Assembly (NCBI GenBank): GCA_947173955.1
Contig: CAMWHE010000014.1
Span: 1 to 44,833, forward strand
Reading direction: 5' to 3'
DNA: 44,833 bases
DNA from: an uncultured Bacteroidales bacterium
GTDB lineage: Bacteria; Bacteroidota; Bacteroidia; Bacteroidales; Muribaculaceae
Made by a program: the position numbers and the translations under genes. The notes beneath the pieces were generated by a model. It saw only the letters and a program-made list of their open reading frames with translations. It had not been told where the DNA came from and did not search any database. Positions 6,544 to 16,571 of this stretch are shown here, piece after piece; position 1 is the first letter of the stretch; each line of letters opens with the position of its first letter.

Positions 6544-9500
6544 TTACTTTACGAGAAGTACCTTCTCAGAGTGGGATCCGGACTTCTTGATGTAGATGTG
6601 GCCGTGAGCGGGATTCTCGACACGTACGCCGTGGAGATCGTAGTAGACTGCTTCTCCGTCAAACCAGTCGACAGGCACTTCGTCAATGCCGGATTCTTCG
6701 CCGGGTTTGTAGGTGAGGCGGAAGTTGTCGAATGCGGTCCAGTCTCTCTCCATGGCTTTGGTCTTTTTCACACCGATGCGAATAGTACCCATTTCGGGGA
6801 GATAATACTTGGCGGCCCTGTTTTCGAACTTCTTGTCGACATTGAATGCGCGACCGGCTGAATAGGTGTTGTTAGGCACGATCATATAGTCTTCGTCATA
6901 GAGCGACATGAAGGGGCGTTCGGTGTCGTTGATATAGTAAGATGCGAGGAGCTCTTCAGTGCCGTTGTCGTGGGCGGGCTTGCCGTTGAGGCCGAAGCGA
7001 TAGAAGCCCTGGACGCGGAGGATATAGTTGCCGGCAGGCATATTGGGCAGATCCTGATAGGTATTGAAGGTCTTGTCGAACTGCTCGGCCATGTGGTCGG
7101 CGGCAGCTGTCAGGGTTGTTCCGCTCCAGCCTTCGGTGGTGTTGTTTGCGAAGTGAGGATTGGCGATCATCGAAGTAAGGTCGTTGAACGAGTCGGGATC
7201 TGCAGCGATATAGTCGGCATTGGCTTTGAGGAGAGCGTCAAGAGCAGCCGGCAGGTTCTCGAGGAGCGAGCCTACGGTCAGGTTGCTTTCGAGAGTGGAA
7301 TTGGCGAGAGCGATCGCGTTGTCAAATACTTTTGTGCTTTCTGTGTCGCGGATATTCTCGGCCTTGCGGAGTGCAACTTTGACATCGCTCCAGAGTTTGA
7401 GCATATTGTACTCATCCTCGTTGACGTAGATAATTGATCCATGCTGGAAGTTGCCGTCGCCTACGAGGGGAGTCGATGTGCTGTAGTTGAGACCCATGTG
7501 GTCGAGTTCGACTACCTTGTATTTGTATTCGGCATCGTAGCGCATATATGAGAGGTTGTAGACATCCTCATCAATACGGCGGATAGTGGTCGGGCCTTCT
7601 ACTGCGGCATCACCTTCGGCAGCCATGTGGAGTATTTCGGTCCAGTCGTTGCCCATAAGAGTGGGAGACGTGTACTCGAAGATACCTACATCGGAGCCTG
7701 CCTCTTTCTTGATCATCATGTGATAGAGACCGTCATATTCGCTGAAGTAGAGGTCGGTATCGATTACGGGGTAGCCGGGCGCATAGAAGACTCGGGGCTG
7801 AGTCAGCGTCTTGAAGTCGGTAGTGTAGGAGTAGTAGATGTTCTGGTGAGTCATGCCCTGAGCCAGCAGTGAGTAGTAGACGAGGTAAGCGCCCTGGCCG
7901 TTGTTGGCAGTCTCGTCCCAGATGAACTGGGGAGCCCATACCTGAGTCATCTTGGCGTAGTCGGCATCGGTGGGGAAGTCTTCGACAGTAGCTTCAGGGT
8001 CGGAGAATATCTTCTTGCCCTTGTGGAAATCGAATGCGGTAGACTCCCAGTGAACGAGGTCGGAAGAGCGGAGAAGGTCGATACCGTGATTGGACCATGC
8101 GCCTGATCTGCGGTTGCACATATCGGTTGTGGTCATGAAGTATTCATCGGCGTTGCGTCCGCGTCCGAGGTAGGGGTCGCGTGTGCCCTGCTCGATGGGA
8201 GCAAGGGTCTTGGTGTCAAATACTTCTTCGCCGCCATTGAGAGTGGTGAACTGTTTCGCAAGGCCTTCCTTGGCGCCGAGAGCGTAGTTGGTCTCCTCGG
8301 TAGCAGGATTCATGAAGGCATAGAGGTATCCATAGGCGTCGGAGTCGGCCGGTGCGAGTGTGACGGGTATCTCGATGTCGCCCTGAGCGCCGTCAGAGAA
8401 TGTCACGGTAGCCACGAGTGTAGCCACGGTCTCTTTGTCGTTGCCTTTGTTGGGTGAAAGTACGTCGAGGATAGTTGAGAATGTCGATGTGCTGAGAGCA
8501 ACCTTTGAAGCCGGCTCCTTGAAGCTCCACTCGATAGTCGAGCCTGAAGCGGTGGTGATAGGAAGCGAAGTGGTGGCGTGGAGGAAGTTGAGTTTGCAGA
8601 AAGTGGGATAGAGCTCTGTCGTGGCTTTAGCTCTCTGAGCCTCGGTGGCAGGCTGTCCGGTCTGCGGGGTGTAGTCGATAGATCCGAGTTTGATGCGGAG
8701 TATCGAGAGAGAATATGCAGGAGCTTCGTAGACAGCCTTGCCATTCTCAAGCGACTTCATCGAGCCGGCCTTGGGTACAATGTTCTCGGGATTGGTGGTG
8801 GTGTTTTCGTCAGCATTGGATGCGGAGGTCAGCACTGTTACGTCGGCGCTGTCCATACCTGCGTTGGCCATGTTGAGGTTGACATCAACGTCAGATCCTC
8901 CGAAGTTGACGATCTTGACAATCATTTCCTTAGCTTCGTCGTCGATTGCTGATGCGACATATACACGGCGCTTCATGGGGAGGACGACGTCGTGGATGAG
9001 CTTATCGTTGAGGTAGCATTTTACGGCCGTTCCATCAACAACTATCTTTATGTGGTAGGTCTGACCGGCTGCGACAGAGCCTGCCTTAAGGTCGATGTCG
9101 CTCTTGGCGTTGTTGTTGCAAACCTGGAGGCCGTGCTGACCATTGTTCCATCCGCCGATGTTCCACCAGCAGTAGTTGTAGTCGTCGGCATAGTTGAAGC
9201 CTACAAGGAAGCCTTCAGCTCCGCTCTCCTTGACGGCGTCAAGTTCGAGCGTATATGCGCCGGTAAAATCTACGAGACCGGCATAGAAGCGACCTTGCTC
9301 GGATGAACTTGTCTGGACGAGAGTACCGTTCTGACGTTTCCAGTTGGAGGTGGAAGCTTTCCATGCGTCGGTCTCAGGCGATGTGAAGTCGTCGGTGAAG
9401 AGTACTTTGCCGTCGGCATCGGTCACCTTGACATTGTCGTAGCTGACTTTTGTGCTCCATGAAGAAAGGGCTATGCGGCTGCCTGAGCCCTCGAGGTTGC

Positions 9501-11130
9501 CTTCTTCGGTCCAGTTGACGTTCTGTTTGCCTACGTTGTTGGGCATGAGGTACTGTACCCAGTAGGAAGGCGTGCCGTAGCTCTTGTCATGAGAGAAACG
9601 GATCATGTCGGGCATCCATCCGCCGTCGCGCTCTTCATTCATGAAGATGGGGGCATAGGAGTTCATGATCACTACGTCGCTGTTTCGCTCCATGCCGAGC
9701 ATATATACGGCTTCGCCGAGAGCGGCGCGGAGCGAGCCGTTGGTACCGAAGTCGTTGGTCACGGCATATTCGCCCACATATACTTTAGGCTTGGCGCGGT
9801 CGTAAGTGTCATATTTGTTGTACATGTTGACAAACCACTCGGGGTGACGGTAGTAGTGCTCGTCGACAACTTCGCAGGGATAGCTGTTGCGCCAGGTAGG
9901 GTTGTCAGTGCCCCATGCCTCTGTATTGCCGATGCAGGTCACATCGGGATATGCGGCCTTGATAGCATCATAGAAAGCTTTGTAGCGCTCTGCGTAGTGG
10001 TCGCTGTTGATGTCGTCGTAGTTGTAGTTCTCGTTGCCGAGTTCGATCAGTCGCATGTTGAAAGGCTCGGGATGGCCGTTGGCGGCACGCTTGGCGCCCC
10101 ATTCGGTGGTGACGTCGCCGTTGCAGTATTCAAGTGCGTCGAGAGCTTCCTGAATGTATTCGTCGATCTGTGTGTAGTCGACGGCATAGCCGTGACCCAG
10201 ACCGAGGTTGACTACAAACAGAGGCTGAGCTCCGAGGTCTTCGGTCAGCTGCAGGAATTCATGGAATCCCATGCCGTCGGTACAGGGATAACCCCAGTTG
10301 CCGTTGAAGTGGCCGGCACGTTCTTCGATCGGACCGATAGTCTTTTTCCACTCAAAGCGGCGGCTGTCCTCGGGAGTACCGCCGCCCTCTATGTAGCATC
10401 CGCCGGGGAAGCGCACGAAAGCAGGCTTAAGGGCGGCAAGCATCTCGGCAAGGTCGCGGCGCATTCCGTTGGGACGATCTTTGTAGGTCGGGGGGAAGAG
10501 GCTGACCATATCGAGTTCAAGAGTTCCGGAGTTGCTGAATGTCAGTTTGAAGATACAGTCGGGATCGGATGCGGAGGCTGTCATCTTGACCTCGACTTTC
10601 TGCCATTTGTCGGTGGCATTGATCTCGGGAGTAGTGGCAGTGGCGGCTACAGCAGTCTGATCTTTGGCGTTTACGAGTGAAGCAGTAGCAGTGCCTTTCC
10701 ATCCGGCATCACTCTTGATCCAGAATGTCAGGGAGTAGACATCGTCCTTGACGGCGCTGATGCCCCAATAACCGTGGTTGATCAGGCCGGCATTGGCTCC
10801 TGTCAGCTTAAGACGGAGTCCCCACTGCTGGGCGTCGTTGAGCAGCCCGGCACGAATACGTTCTACAGAAACAGAGCCTGTGGTAGCCCAGTCTTTGTCG
10901 CGACCGTTGTTGAAATCATACTCAAAAGAGCGATTGCGCAGAAGCTCGGCATAGATGCCGCCATCGCCGGCATTGTTGATTTCTTCATAGAAAATGCCGT
11001 AATGGAGTGCGCCGATGCGCGGACCGCGGCTGGCAGCATCGAGATTGATGGTCACCTGCGCGGGTAGCGAGAGAGCAGAGGCAGCTATAAGGGCGGCTGC
11101 GACGGCTCCCCGTCGTAGAATTTTATTCAT
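6544..11130 (-). CDS. Secreted multidomain alpha-L-arabinofuranosidase, GH51 fused to a GH43-type propeller
   Basis: The product has 1528 residues with a signal peptide (1-25). GH51 spans about 26-545, with a CBM4-like insert at about 75-215. The acid/base Glu367 is in E-L-G-N-E-N-Y and the nucleophile Glu454 in V-Y-V-G-E-Y. A LamG/CBM66-like insert (about 550-725) interrupts the GH51 C-terminal beta-domain, which resumes at 735-815. A GH43-like five-bladed propeller follows (about 930-1240), with candidate base Asp985 (T-R-D-P-Y), modulator Asp1124 or Asp1126, and acid Glu1178 (V-E-G-P). Then come a helical FIVAR-like linker (1250-1310), a jelly-roll-like domain (1315-1475) and a C-terminal tail (1480-1528) resembling Bacteroidota sorting signals. 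The likely substrate is arabinan or arabinoxylan side chains. It stands alone, without SusC/SusD neighbours. GH51 is secure; the GH43 subfamily and minor domains are less so. Confidence 0.88.
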   Translation of the reverse strand: MNKILRRGAVAAALIAASALSLPAQVTINLDAASRGPRIGALHYGIFYEEINNAGDGGIYAELLRNRSFEYDFNNGRDKDWATTGSVSVERIRAGLLNDAQQWGLRLKLTGANAGLINHGYWGISAVKDDVYSLTFWIKSDAGWKGTATASLVNAKDQTAVAATATTPEINATDKWQKVEVKMTASASDPDCIFKLTFSNSGTLELDMVSLFPPTYKDRPNGMRRDLAEMLAALKPAFVRFPGGCYIEGGGTPEDSRRFEWKKTIGPIEERAGHFNGNWGYPCTDGMGFHEFLQLTEDLGAQPLFVVNLGLGHGYAVDYTQIDEYIQEALDALEYCNGDVTTEWGAKRAANGHPEPFNMRLIELGNENYNYDDINSDHYAERYKAFYDAIKAAYPDVTCIGNTEAWGTDNPTWRNSYPCEVVDEHYYRHPEWFVNMYNKYDTYDRAKPKVYVGEYAVTNDFGTNGSLRAALGEAVYMLGMERNSDVVIMNSYAPIFMNEERDGGWMPDMIRFSHDKSYGTPSYWVQYLMPNNVGKQNVNWTEEGNLEGSGSRIALSSWSTKVSYDNVKVTDADGKVLFTDDFTSPETDAWKASTSNWKRQNGTLVQTSSSEQGRFYAGLVDFTGAYTLELDAVKESGAEGFLVGFNYADDYNYCWWNIGGWNNGQHGLQVCNNNAKSDIDLKAGSVAAGQTYHIKIVVDGTAVKCYLNDKLIHDVVLPMKRRVYVASAIDDEAKEMIVKIVNFGGSDVDVNLNMANAGMDSADVTVLTSASNADENTTTNPENIVPKAGSMKSLENGKAVYEAPAYSLSILRIKLGSIDYTPQTGQPATEAQRAKATTELYPTFCKLNFLHATTSLPITTASGSTIEWSFKEPASKVALSTSTFSTILDVLSPNKGNDKETVATLVATVTFSDGAQGDIEIPVTLAPADSDAYGYLYAFMNPATEETNYALGAKEGLAKQFTTLNGGEEVFDTKTLAPIEQGTRDPYLGRGRNADEYFMTTTDMCNRRSGAWSNHGIDLLRSSDLVHWESTAFDFHKGKKIFSDPEATVEDFPTDADYAKMTQVWAPQFIWDETANNGQGAYLVYYSLLAQGMTHQNIYYSYTTDFKTLTQPRVFYAPGYPVIDTDLYFSEYDGLYHMMIKKEAGSDVGIFEYTSPTLMGNDWTEILHMAAEGDAAVEGPTTIRRIDEDVYNLSYMRYDAEYKYKVVELDHMGLNYSTSTPLVGDGNFQHGSIIYVNEDEYNMLKLWSDVKVALRKAENIRDTESTKVFDNAIALANSTLESNLTVGSLLENLPAALDALLKANADYIAADPDSFNDLTSMIANPHFANNTTEGWSGTTLTAAADHMAEQFDKTFNTYQDLPNMPAGNYILRVQGFYRFGLNGKPAHDNGTEELLASYYINDTERPFMSLYDEDYMIVPNNTYSAGRAFNVDKKFENRAAKYYLPEMGTIRIGVKKTKAMERDWTAFDNFRLTYKPGEESGIDEVPVDWFDGEAVYYDLHGVRVENPAHGHIYIKKSGSHSEKVLLVK

Positions 11131-11182
11131 AGTAATAATAATTGGGTGTTAGATTCAGGGTTAGATTTCCTATAATTTAGTG

Positions 11183-11190
11183 CAAAGATA
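11183..11190 (-). promoter_or_regulatory. -7 box upstream of the GH51-GH43 gene
   Basis: TATCTTTG reads on the minus strand and gives a leader of about 50 nt. The nearest TTTG lies 24 nt upstream, longer than the ideal 19-21. Confidence 0.5.
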
Positions 11191-11250
11191 ATGACGTTTT
11201 TAGATTTTTAGTAACAAATTTTACGAATTAACATTTGTTGGGTAAAAATC

Positions 11251-12015
11251 TTAAAGCAAGTCAGTCTCCGGAGTCTCGATATAGGGATAGGTGACGGAGT
11301 GGAGGAAAAGGGGGTGGGGAGGCATCGATGTGCCGGCGGCGCAGCGGTCGCGGCGGCTGATGACGTCGCGGAACTGTTCGATGGTGAGTTTGTGGCGTCC
11401 GACATCGACGAGTGTGCCGACGACGGCTCTGACCATATTGCGCAGAAAGCGGTCGGCTGTGATGATAAACACCCATCGGTCAGGGGCGGTCTGCACCCAC
11501 TCGGCGCGCGTGACGTGGCATATATTGGTCTTCGCGTCGGAGTGGAGTTTGGCGAATGATGTGAAGTCGCTGACCGACAGCAATATCTCAGCGGCGCTAT
11601 TCATCAGCTCAAAATCGAGCGATGCGGGGGCTTGCCATGACAGCGGATAGAGAAACGGTGACTTTGCTGTGTGGACCCAATAATAATATGTACGCGAGGT
11701 TGCGTCGAAACGAGCGTGGGCGTCGGCGGGTACGTCGATTATTTCCTGCAGGACTATGTCAGGGCCGCATATCGAATTGAGAGCGCGAAGAAGCCCTTTT
11801 TTGTCGGTGATCGGAGTGTCGGTGTCGAAGTGGGCGTACATCATGGATGCGTTTACGCCCGTGTCGGTGCGCCCCGCGCCAACTATCGGAGTGGGGCGGC
11901 GAAGGGCTAACTCCAGGGCCCGCTCGATGGTCTGCTGCACGGAGTCGGCATTGGGTTGGGTCTGCCAGCCGTGGTATGGCGCGCCGCGATAGGCCAGGCG
12001 GAGGAAGTAGCGCAT
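11251..12015 (-). CDS. truA: tRNA pseudouridine(38-40) synthase TruA
   Basis: The 254-residue protein is of typical length. It isomerises uridines 38-40 in the anticodon stem-loop of many tRNAs. The catalytic Asp51 lies in G-R-T-D-T-G-V (48-54). The N-terminal 'YRGAPYHGWQTQPN' is diagnostic, as are 'SRTYYYWVH' and 'FLRNMVRAVVGTLVDVGRHK' further on. The gene follows speA by 9 nt on the same strand and is probably in its operon. Confidence 0.95.
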   Translation of the reverse strand: MRYFLRLAYRGAPYHGWQTQPNADSVQQTIERALELALRRPTPIVGAGRTDTGVNASMMYAHFDTDTPITDKKGLLRALNSICGPDIVLQEIIDVPADAHARFDATSRTYYYWVHTAKSPFLYPLSWQAPASLDFELMNSAAEILLSVSDFTSFAKLHSDAKTNICHVTRAEWVQTAPDRWVFIITADRFLRNMVRAVVGTLVDVGRHKLTIEQFRDVISRRDRCAAGTSMPPHPLFLHSVTYPYIETPETDLL

Positions 12016-12024
12016 AGCCGTGGA

Positions 12025-13923
12025 TCAGTCGCGTTCGAGATAGGTGTAACCGTAGAGCCCGGAGCGATAATTGGAAAGGAATTCGCGTCCTTCCTCGGGA
12101 GTGATCTTGCCGGCTTTCATTGAGTTGGTAACCCATGTCTCGACATTGCGCACAAGTTTTTTGGGATTGAACTGCACATAGTCAAGCACTTCGGCCACGG
12201 TCTCGCCGTCGATTATCTTATCGATTTCGTAGCGGTCCTTGAATATATCGATATGTACGGCGTTGGTGTCGCCGAACAGATTGTGCATGTCGCCGAGGAT
12301 CTCCTGATAGGCGCCGACGAGGAAAAAGGCCAGATAGTAGGGTTCGCCCGGCTTGACAGGATGGACGGGAAGTGAACTCGAAATGCCGTGGTCGGAGACG
12401 AATGTGGTGATCTTGCCGTCGCTGTCGCAGGTGATGTCCTGTATCGAGGCTGTCAGGGTCGGCTTTTCGTCGAGGCGGGCGATGGGTATTATCGGGAATA
12501 CCTGATCGATGGCCCATGAGTCAGGGAGCGACTGGAAGAGAGAGAAATTGCAGAAATACTTGTCGGGAAGCATCTTCGCTATCTTGCGAAGTTCCTCCGG
12601 GGGATGTTTCATCGAGGCCGCGAGCTCGCCTGTCTCGCGCGCAATCGACCAGAAGAGCTTTTCGACAGTTGCGCGGGTCTTGAGGTCGAGCAGTCCGAGC
12701 GAGAAGAGGTCGAGAGCTTCTTCTCGAATCTGCAGGGCGTCGTGCCAGCTCTCATAGAGATTGCCTCCGGCGAGATTATCCCATATATCATATAGTTCGC
12801 GCGCGAGTTCATGTTCATCGCGGGCTATCTCCTCGGAGTCCTTCCATGACGGTAGCGATGTAGTCTCAAGTACTTCGACTATCAGCACGGAGTGGTGGGC
12901 TGTCAGCGAGCGTCCGCTCTCGGTGATGATGTTGGGTTGAGGAAGATTGTTTTTTTCGCAGGCGTCGACGAGTGCGTAGACGGCATCATTGGCATACTCC
13001 TGGATGGAGTAGTTCATGGATGATTCTGACGATGATGTGCGTGTACCGTCGTAGTCGACACCGAGTCCGCCCCCGATGTCTACGAAGTCGATGTTGAATC
13101 CCATCTTTGTGAGCTGTACATAGAATTGCATGGCCTCGCGGAGCGCATTCTTGATACGGCGTATCTTTGTCACCTGACTGCCGATGTGGAAGTGGATGAG
13201 CTTCAGGCAGTCTTTGAGCCCCTTTCGCTCCATGAAGTCGATAGCTTCAAGCAGTTCGCTGGAGTTGAGGCCGAATTTCGACTGGTCGCCGCCCGATTCT
13301 TCCCATTTGCCTGATCCGGAGCTCGACAGCTTGATGCGTATGCCGATGTTGGGGGCAATACCAATCCGTTTCGAGATCTCGGCGATGAGACGGAGCTCAT
13401 TGATCTTCTCGACGACGATGAATATGTTACGACCCATCTTCTGGGCAAGCAGCGCAAGCTCGATATAGTTGGCGTCCTTATAGCCGTTACAGATGATAAG
13501 GGCGTTTTCGGCGATATTGGTGGCGAGGACGGCGTGCAACTCGGGCTTTGAGCCGGCCTCAAGGCCGATATTGAACTTTTTACCGTGGCTGACAAGCTCC
13601 TCGACTACCGGACGCATCTGATTGACCTTGATAGGATAGATGAGGAAGCTCTTGCCTTTATAGTTGTATTGATCGGCGGCCTGATGGAAGCAGCGTGAGA
13701 TTTTTTCAACACGGTTGTCGAGGATATCAGGGAAACGGAGCAGAACGGGGGCTGTGATATCGCGCACCTGCAGTTCGTCCATGACATCCTTGAGGTCGAC
13801 TGAGGCATATCCCTTGCGGGGCGTAACGCAGACGTGTCCGCGGTCGTTGATGGAGAAATACTGTCGTCCCCAGCCGTTGATGTTATAAAGCTCGGCACTG
13901 TCTTCTATTCGCCACTTTCTCAT
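12025..13923 (-). CDS. speA: Biosynthetic arginine decarboxylase
   Basis: The 632-residue PLP enzyme converts L-arginine to agmatine and CO2, the first step of polyamine synthesis by the agmatine route. It is a fold-type III decarboxylase with a TIM barrel followed by a beta domain. The PLP Schiff-base Lys is Lys99 in Y-P-I-K-V-N-Q. The phosphate-binding glycine loop is 'DIGGGLGVDYDGT', and 'ITESGRSLTAHHSVLI' and the C-terminal dimer-contact region are recognisable. It begins the speA-truA unit. The short AT-rich gap upstream (13924-13970) shows no clear promoter box. Confidence 0.95.
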   Translation of the reverse strand: MRKWRIEDSAELYNINGWGRQYFSINDRGHVCVTPRKGYASVDLKDVMDELQVRDITAPVLLRFPDILDNRVEKISRCFHQAADQYNYKGKSFLIYPIKVNQMRPVVEELVSHGKKFNIGLEAGSKPELHAVLATNIAENALIICNGYKDANYIELALLAQKMGRNIFIVVEKINELRLIAEISKRIGIAPNIGIRIKLSSSGSGKWEESGGDQSKFGLNSSELLEAIDFMERKGLKDCLKLIHFHIGSQVTKIRRIKNALREAMQFYVQLTKMGFNIDFVDIGGGLGVDYDGTRTSSSESSMNYSIQEYANDAVYALVDACEKNNLPQPNIITESGRSLTAHHSVLIVEVLETTSLPSWKDSEEIARDEHELARELYDIWDNLAGGNLYESWHDALQIREEALDLFSLGLLDLKTRATVEKLFWSIARETGELAASMKHPPEELRKIAKMLPDKYFCNFSLFQSLPDSWAIDQVFPIIPIARLDEKPTLTASIQDITCDSDGKITTFVSDHGISSSLPVHPVKPGEPYYLAFFLVGAYQEILGDMHNLFGDTNAVHIDIFKDRYEIDKIIDGETVAEVLDYVQFNPKKLVRNVETWVTNSMKAGKITPEEGREFLSNYRSGLYGYTYLERD

Positions 13924-13970
13924 TTATCTTCTATATTATATAATGTGTAAAATAAAATTATCGTGATTGA

Positions 13971-16361
13971 TTATTTGACTACGACGCGTCGGGCGAAGTC
14001 GCCGCTGACTACGATGTAGAGTCCTTTCGGTAGTTCAAGAACAGTCTCGCCGGCAGGGAGACTCACAGCGTCGAGGCGTGAGATTCCATCAATGCCGTAG
14101 ACGCTGAATTCGGCAGGCTCGGCTCCACGGTTTTCGATGATCAGCTGCCCGTCACGTGCGAAGGCGTCCCATGAGTGGTAGTAAAGCTCGTCGACAGCGC
14201 CCACGGCAGAGCAGTCAGTGGCAGAGATATTATCTATAAGGATGCGTTTGCCTGATGTCTGGCGCAGACGGAGATAAAGATTGCCTGCATGGTTGACGCT
14301 AACGGACTGCTCCGTATAGCTGTCACCGGATACCGTGACATTGCCGGCGGTAGACCATGCGTCGCCGTCAGCCGACCATTCGACAGCTATGACCGCCTCT
14401 CCGTCGCCTGTCCAGGGACGGGCCTGGAAGGTGACGGTGCCTATTCCGCCTTCTTTGGGGGATGAGAGGGCGAGTGTGCTTGACGCAGTTTTGCCCATGC
14501 GGCATACACCGGCTCCCTCATAGGCCATCTTGTTGTCATTTTCATATACACCTGCATCCGTCATGTTCCAGATGGCGGCGGAACCTTCATAAGTCCCGGC
14601 TGAGTAGGAACCTTTCCAGTTGCCTGACTCAAAGTCCTCGAGGAATGATGAAGATGCGGAGCGTATGGTGCCGCTGACTATTACGTCGTCGTTGACATAG
14701 TCGCCGGCTTCGGCCAGAATTGTTGTCATATATGTGCCGGGCTGATCGCCGTGCAGACGCAGATAGAAGCGGTCTTCGTCGGGTGTAAGGGTCAGATGCT
14801 GACTCCATCCGGATTTGTCGGTGGATAGGTCAAAGGGGGGCGTCACGGTAAGGATGATGTCATCGCTGATGTTATCAACGTCAAGAAGAATTTCGGCAAT
14901 CTCGCCGGCTTCTCCGGCTACGGCAGAGAGCTCAAGTTCGCCGTCAAAGAGGAACTGGATGGAGCTCAGGGGCGACGTGGTGGTGACGGTTCGGGTCTCG
15001 CTCGTCAGTGTGCCGTTGGATATATTATATGTATAGGTTGTGGCTGGCTCGAGATTCTCAACAAGAAATTCCTCGTCTTCGGCGGGTACTTTCATTGGGT
15101 ATCCGGCTACTGGTTCGCCATTGAGGAAGAGGCCGAGCAGATAGGTGGCGCCGTCGCCGTCGACATTAGTCCAGCGGGCCATGAATGAAGTCTCGGAGAT
15201 ATCGGTCGGGAGCTGAAGCGGCAGCCCGGCAACGGCTTCGGCAGTAATGGTTACCGTATGTTTGATAGATCCGCTGGTCAGTGTCAGTGTGGCCGATGCC
15301 TTTCCGGCAGTAGAAGATGAATAGTAGACCACTATGCTGCCCCGGCCGTTGTTGACGAGGTCGGCAGCTACGGAATTGCTGCTCAGCGTGAATCCTTTCC
15401 CGGAAATGGTGGCAGAGACAGGAGATGTCAGTCCGGTGCCTTTCAGCGGGATGTTGACAGAGCGCTCGACGCCGATACCGGTTATGCCGATGTCGTAGGA
15501 AGCGCCGTCGTAGGGCGACGACAGAATGGCTTCGATCTGTCCTCCGGGAGTCCAGTCAGTACCGTTTTTGTTGCCCCAGATATATTCTACCAGCTCCGGG
15601 TAGTCGATGAACGGGTTGCGGTTGTGCTGGTGGGCATAGACGGCGTCGTTACGGTCGGTCTCTTTCTTGCTGACAGGATCCTGGCGATGCCATTTGAGCA
15701 GCAGGTTGAGTGCCCATGATGAGAAAGCGGGATAGTTGTTATGGGCGAGCATATCGGAGTTCCATCCGGCAATTTTGTCGTAATAGCAGGCTGCCATATA
15801 GAAATAGGAGCGTGCAAAGTCACCTTTGTACTCGTCGACAGGCTCGAAGACAGTACTTGAATATCCTGCAAAAGTCGATTTGCCAAGCTTGCCGAGAGCT
15901 TTGACGGAGCCATTGGCGGGTAGAGTGGTGCCTCCGGAGCATTCGCCGTAGGGATAGTTGCTTCGCTGGCCGTTGACCTTACCGTCGGTAGGGTAGAGAT
16001 GGAAAGCGTCGCTATACATAGGCCTGGCATCGTTGAACCAGCTTTTCGGGAAAGAGTGTTCGCGGTTGATGCAGTCGCCGACGAGCTTGTAGTTGCCGCA
16101 TTTCTGCTGACCTACGACCCATTCTTTGGTGGAGTACATATCCCAGACGGTGCCATTATCGCGTACGTCGGAAGTCTTGAATACTTCCCAAAGGCCATCG
16201 TAGCTGACGGTAGTATGGCTGCCGATTACATTATATAGAGCTGAAAGAAGCTGCTTGCCGGTCTTGCCCTCGCATGACTTGTAGTAACCGGCCGGAGCGG
16301 CAGCCGAACCGGAAAATGCAGCTATCCATAGAGTGAAAAGTGATATGATCAGTTTTTTCAT
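13971..16361 (-). CDS. Secreted endonuclease I family nuclease
   Basis: The 796-residue protein starts at the ATG of MKKLIISLF; an in-frame TTG two codons earlier is less likely. A signal peptide ends near residue 23. The endonuclease I (EndA/NucM, beta-beta-alpha-Me) domain spans about 25-260, with catalytic His102 in 'NREHSFPKSWF' and 'DAFHLYPTDGKVNGQRSN'. Beta-sandwich domains follow (about 290-380, fibronectin-like 385-465, a choice-of-anchor/MAM-like domain near 570-710). The C-terminal ~70 residues resemble a secretion tail. It probably degrades extracellular DNA for nutrient capture or biofilm turnover. Confidence 0.88.
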   Translation of the reverse strand: MKKLIISLFTLWIAAFSGSAAAPAGYYKSCEGKTGKQLLSALYNVIGSHTTVSYDGLWEVFKTSDVRDNGTVWDMYSTKEWVVGQQKCGNYKLVGDCINREHSFPKSWFNDARPMYSDAFHLYPTDGKVNGQRSNYPYGECSGGTTLPANGSVKALGKLGKSTFAGYSSTVFEPVDEYKGDFARSYFYMAACYYDKIAGWNSDMLAHNNYPAFSSWALNLLLKWHRQDPVSKKETDRNDAVYAHQHNRNPFIDYPELVEYIWGNKNGTDWTPGGQIEAILSSPYDGASYDIGITGIGVERSVNIPLKGTGLTSPVSATISGKGFTLSSNSVAADLVNNGRGSIVVYYSSSTAGKASATLTLTSGSIKHTVTITAEAVAGLPLQLPTDISETSFMARWTNVDGDGATYLLGLFLNGEPVAGYPMKVPAEDEEFLVENLEPATTYTYNISNGTLTSETRTVTTTSPLSSIQFLFDGELELSAVAGEAGEIAEILLDVDNISDDIILTVTPPFDLSTDKSGWSQHLTLTPDEDRFYLRLHGDQPGTYMTTILAEAGDYVNDDVIVSGTIRSASSSFLEDFESGNWKGSYSAGTYEGSAAIWNMTDAGVYENDNKMAYEGAGVCRMGKTASSTLALSSPKEGGIGTVTFQARPWTGDGEAVIAVEWSADGDAWSTAGNVTVSGDSYTEQSVSVNHAGNLYLRLRQTSGKRILIDNISATDCSAVGAVDELYYHSWDAFARDGQLIIENRGAEPAEFSVYGIDGISRLDAVSLPAGETVLELPKGLYIVVSGDFARRVVVK

Positions 16362-16416
16362 TGTCAAGAGCTGATAGTAAAATCATAAAAGCTTGTAAAA
16401 TTACAATAATGCTGCG

Positions 16417-16433
16417 AAATAATCCGATTATTT
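16417..16433. promoter_or_regulatory. Perfect inverted repeat in a divergent intergenic region
   Basis: AAATAATC-C-GATTATTT has two 8-bp arms around one base. It lies between the divergently transcribed nuclease and transglutaminase genes, where an operator could act on both. AT-rich palindromes also arise by chance. Confidence 0.35.
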
Positions 16434-16571
16434 AACATAAAAATGTCTTTGTCGGTATGTTTTCAGCTGATTGACAAGATACCAGGCTGGATGACGGATT
16501 TATTAAAAATAATTAGTACATTTACTCGCCAATATAAGTGCTTTAGAATAATATAAATAGCAATTACTGAA

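Noticed and set aside
9589-10680. Long open frame (363 codons) antisense to the GH51 module
   Set aside because: It lies wholly opposite a gene with intact catalytic motifs, its composition is explained by codon bias of the other strand, and no family is recognisable.
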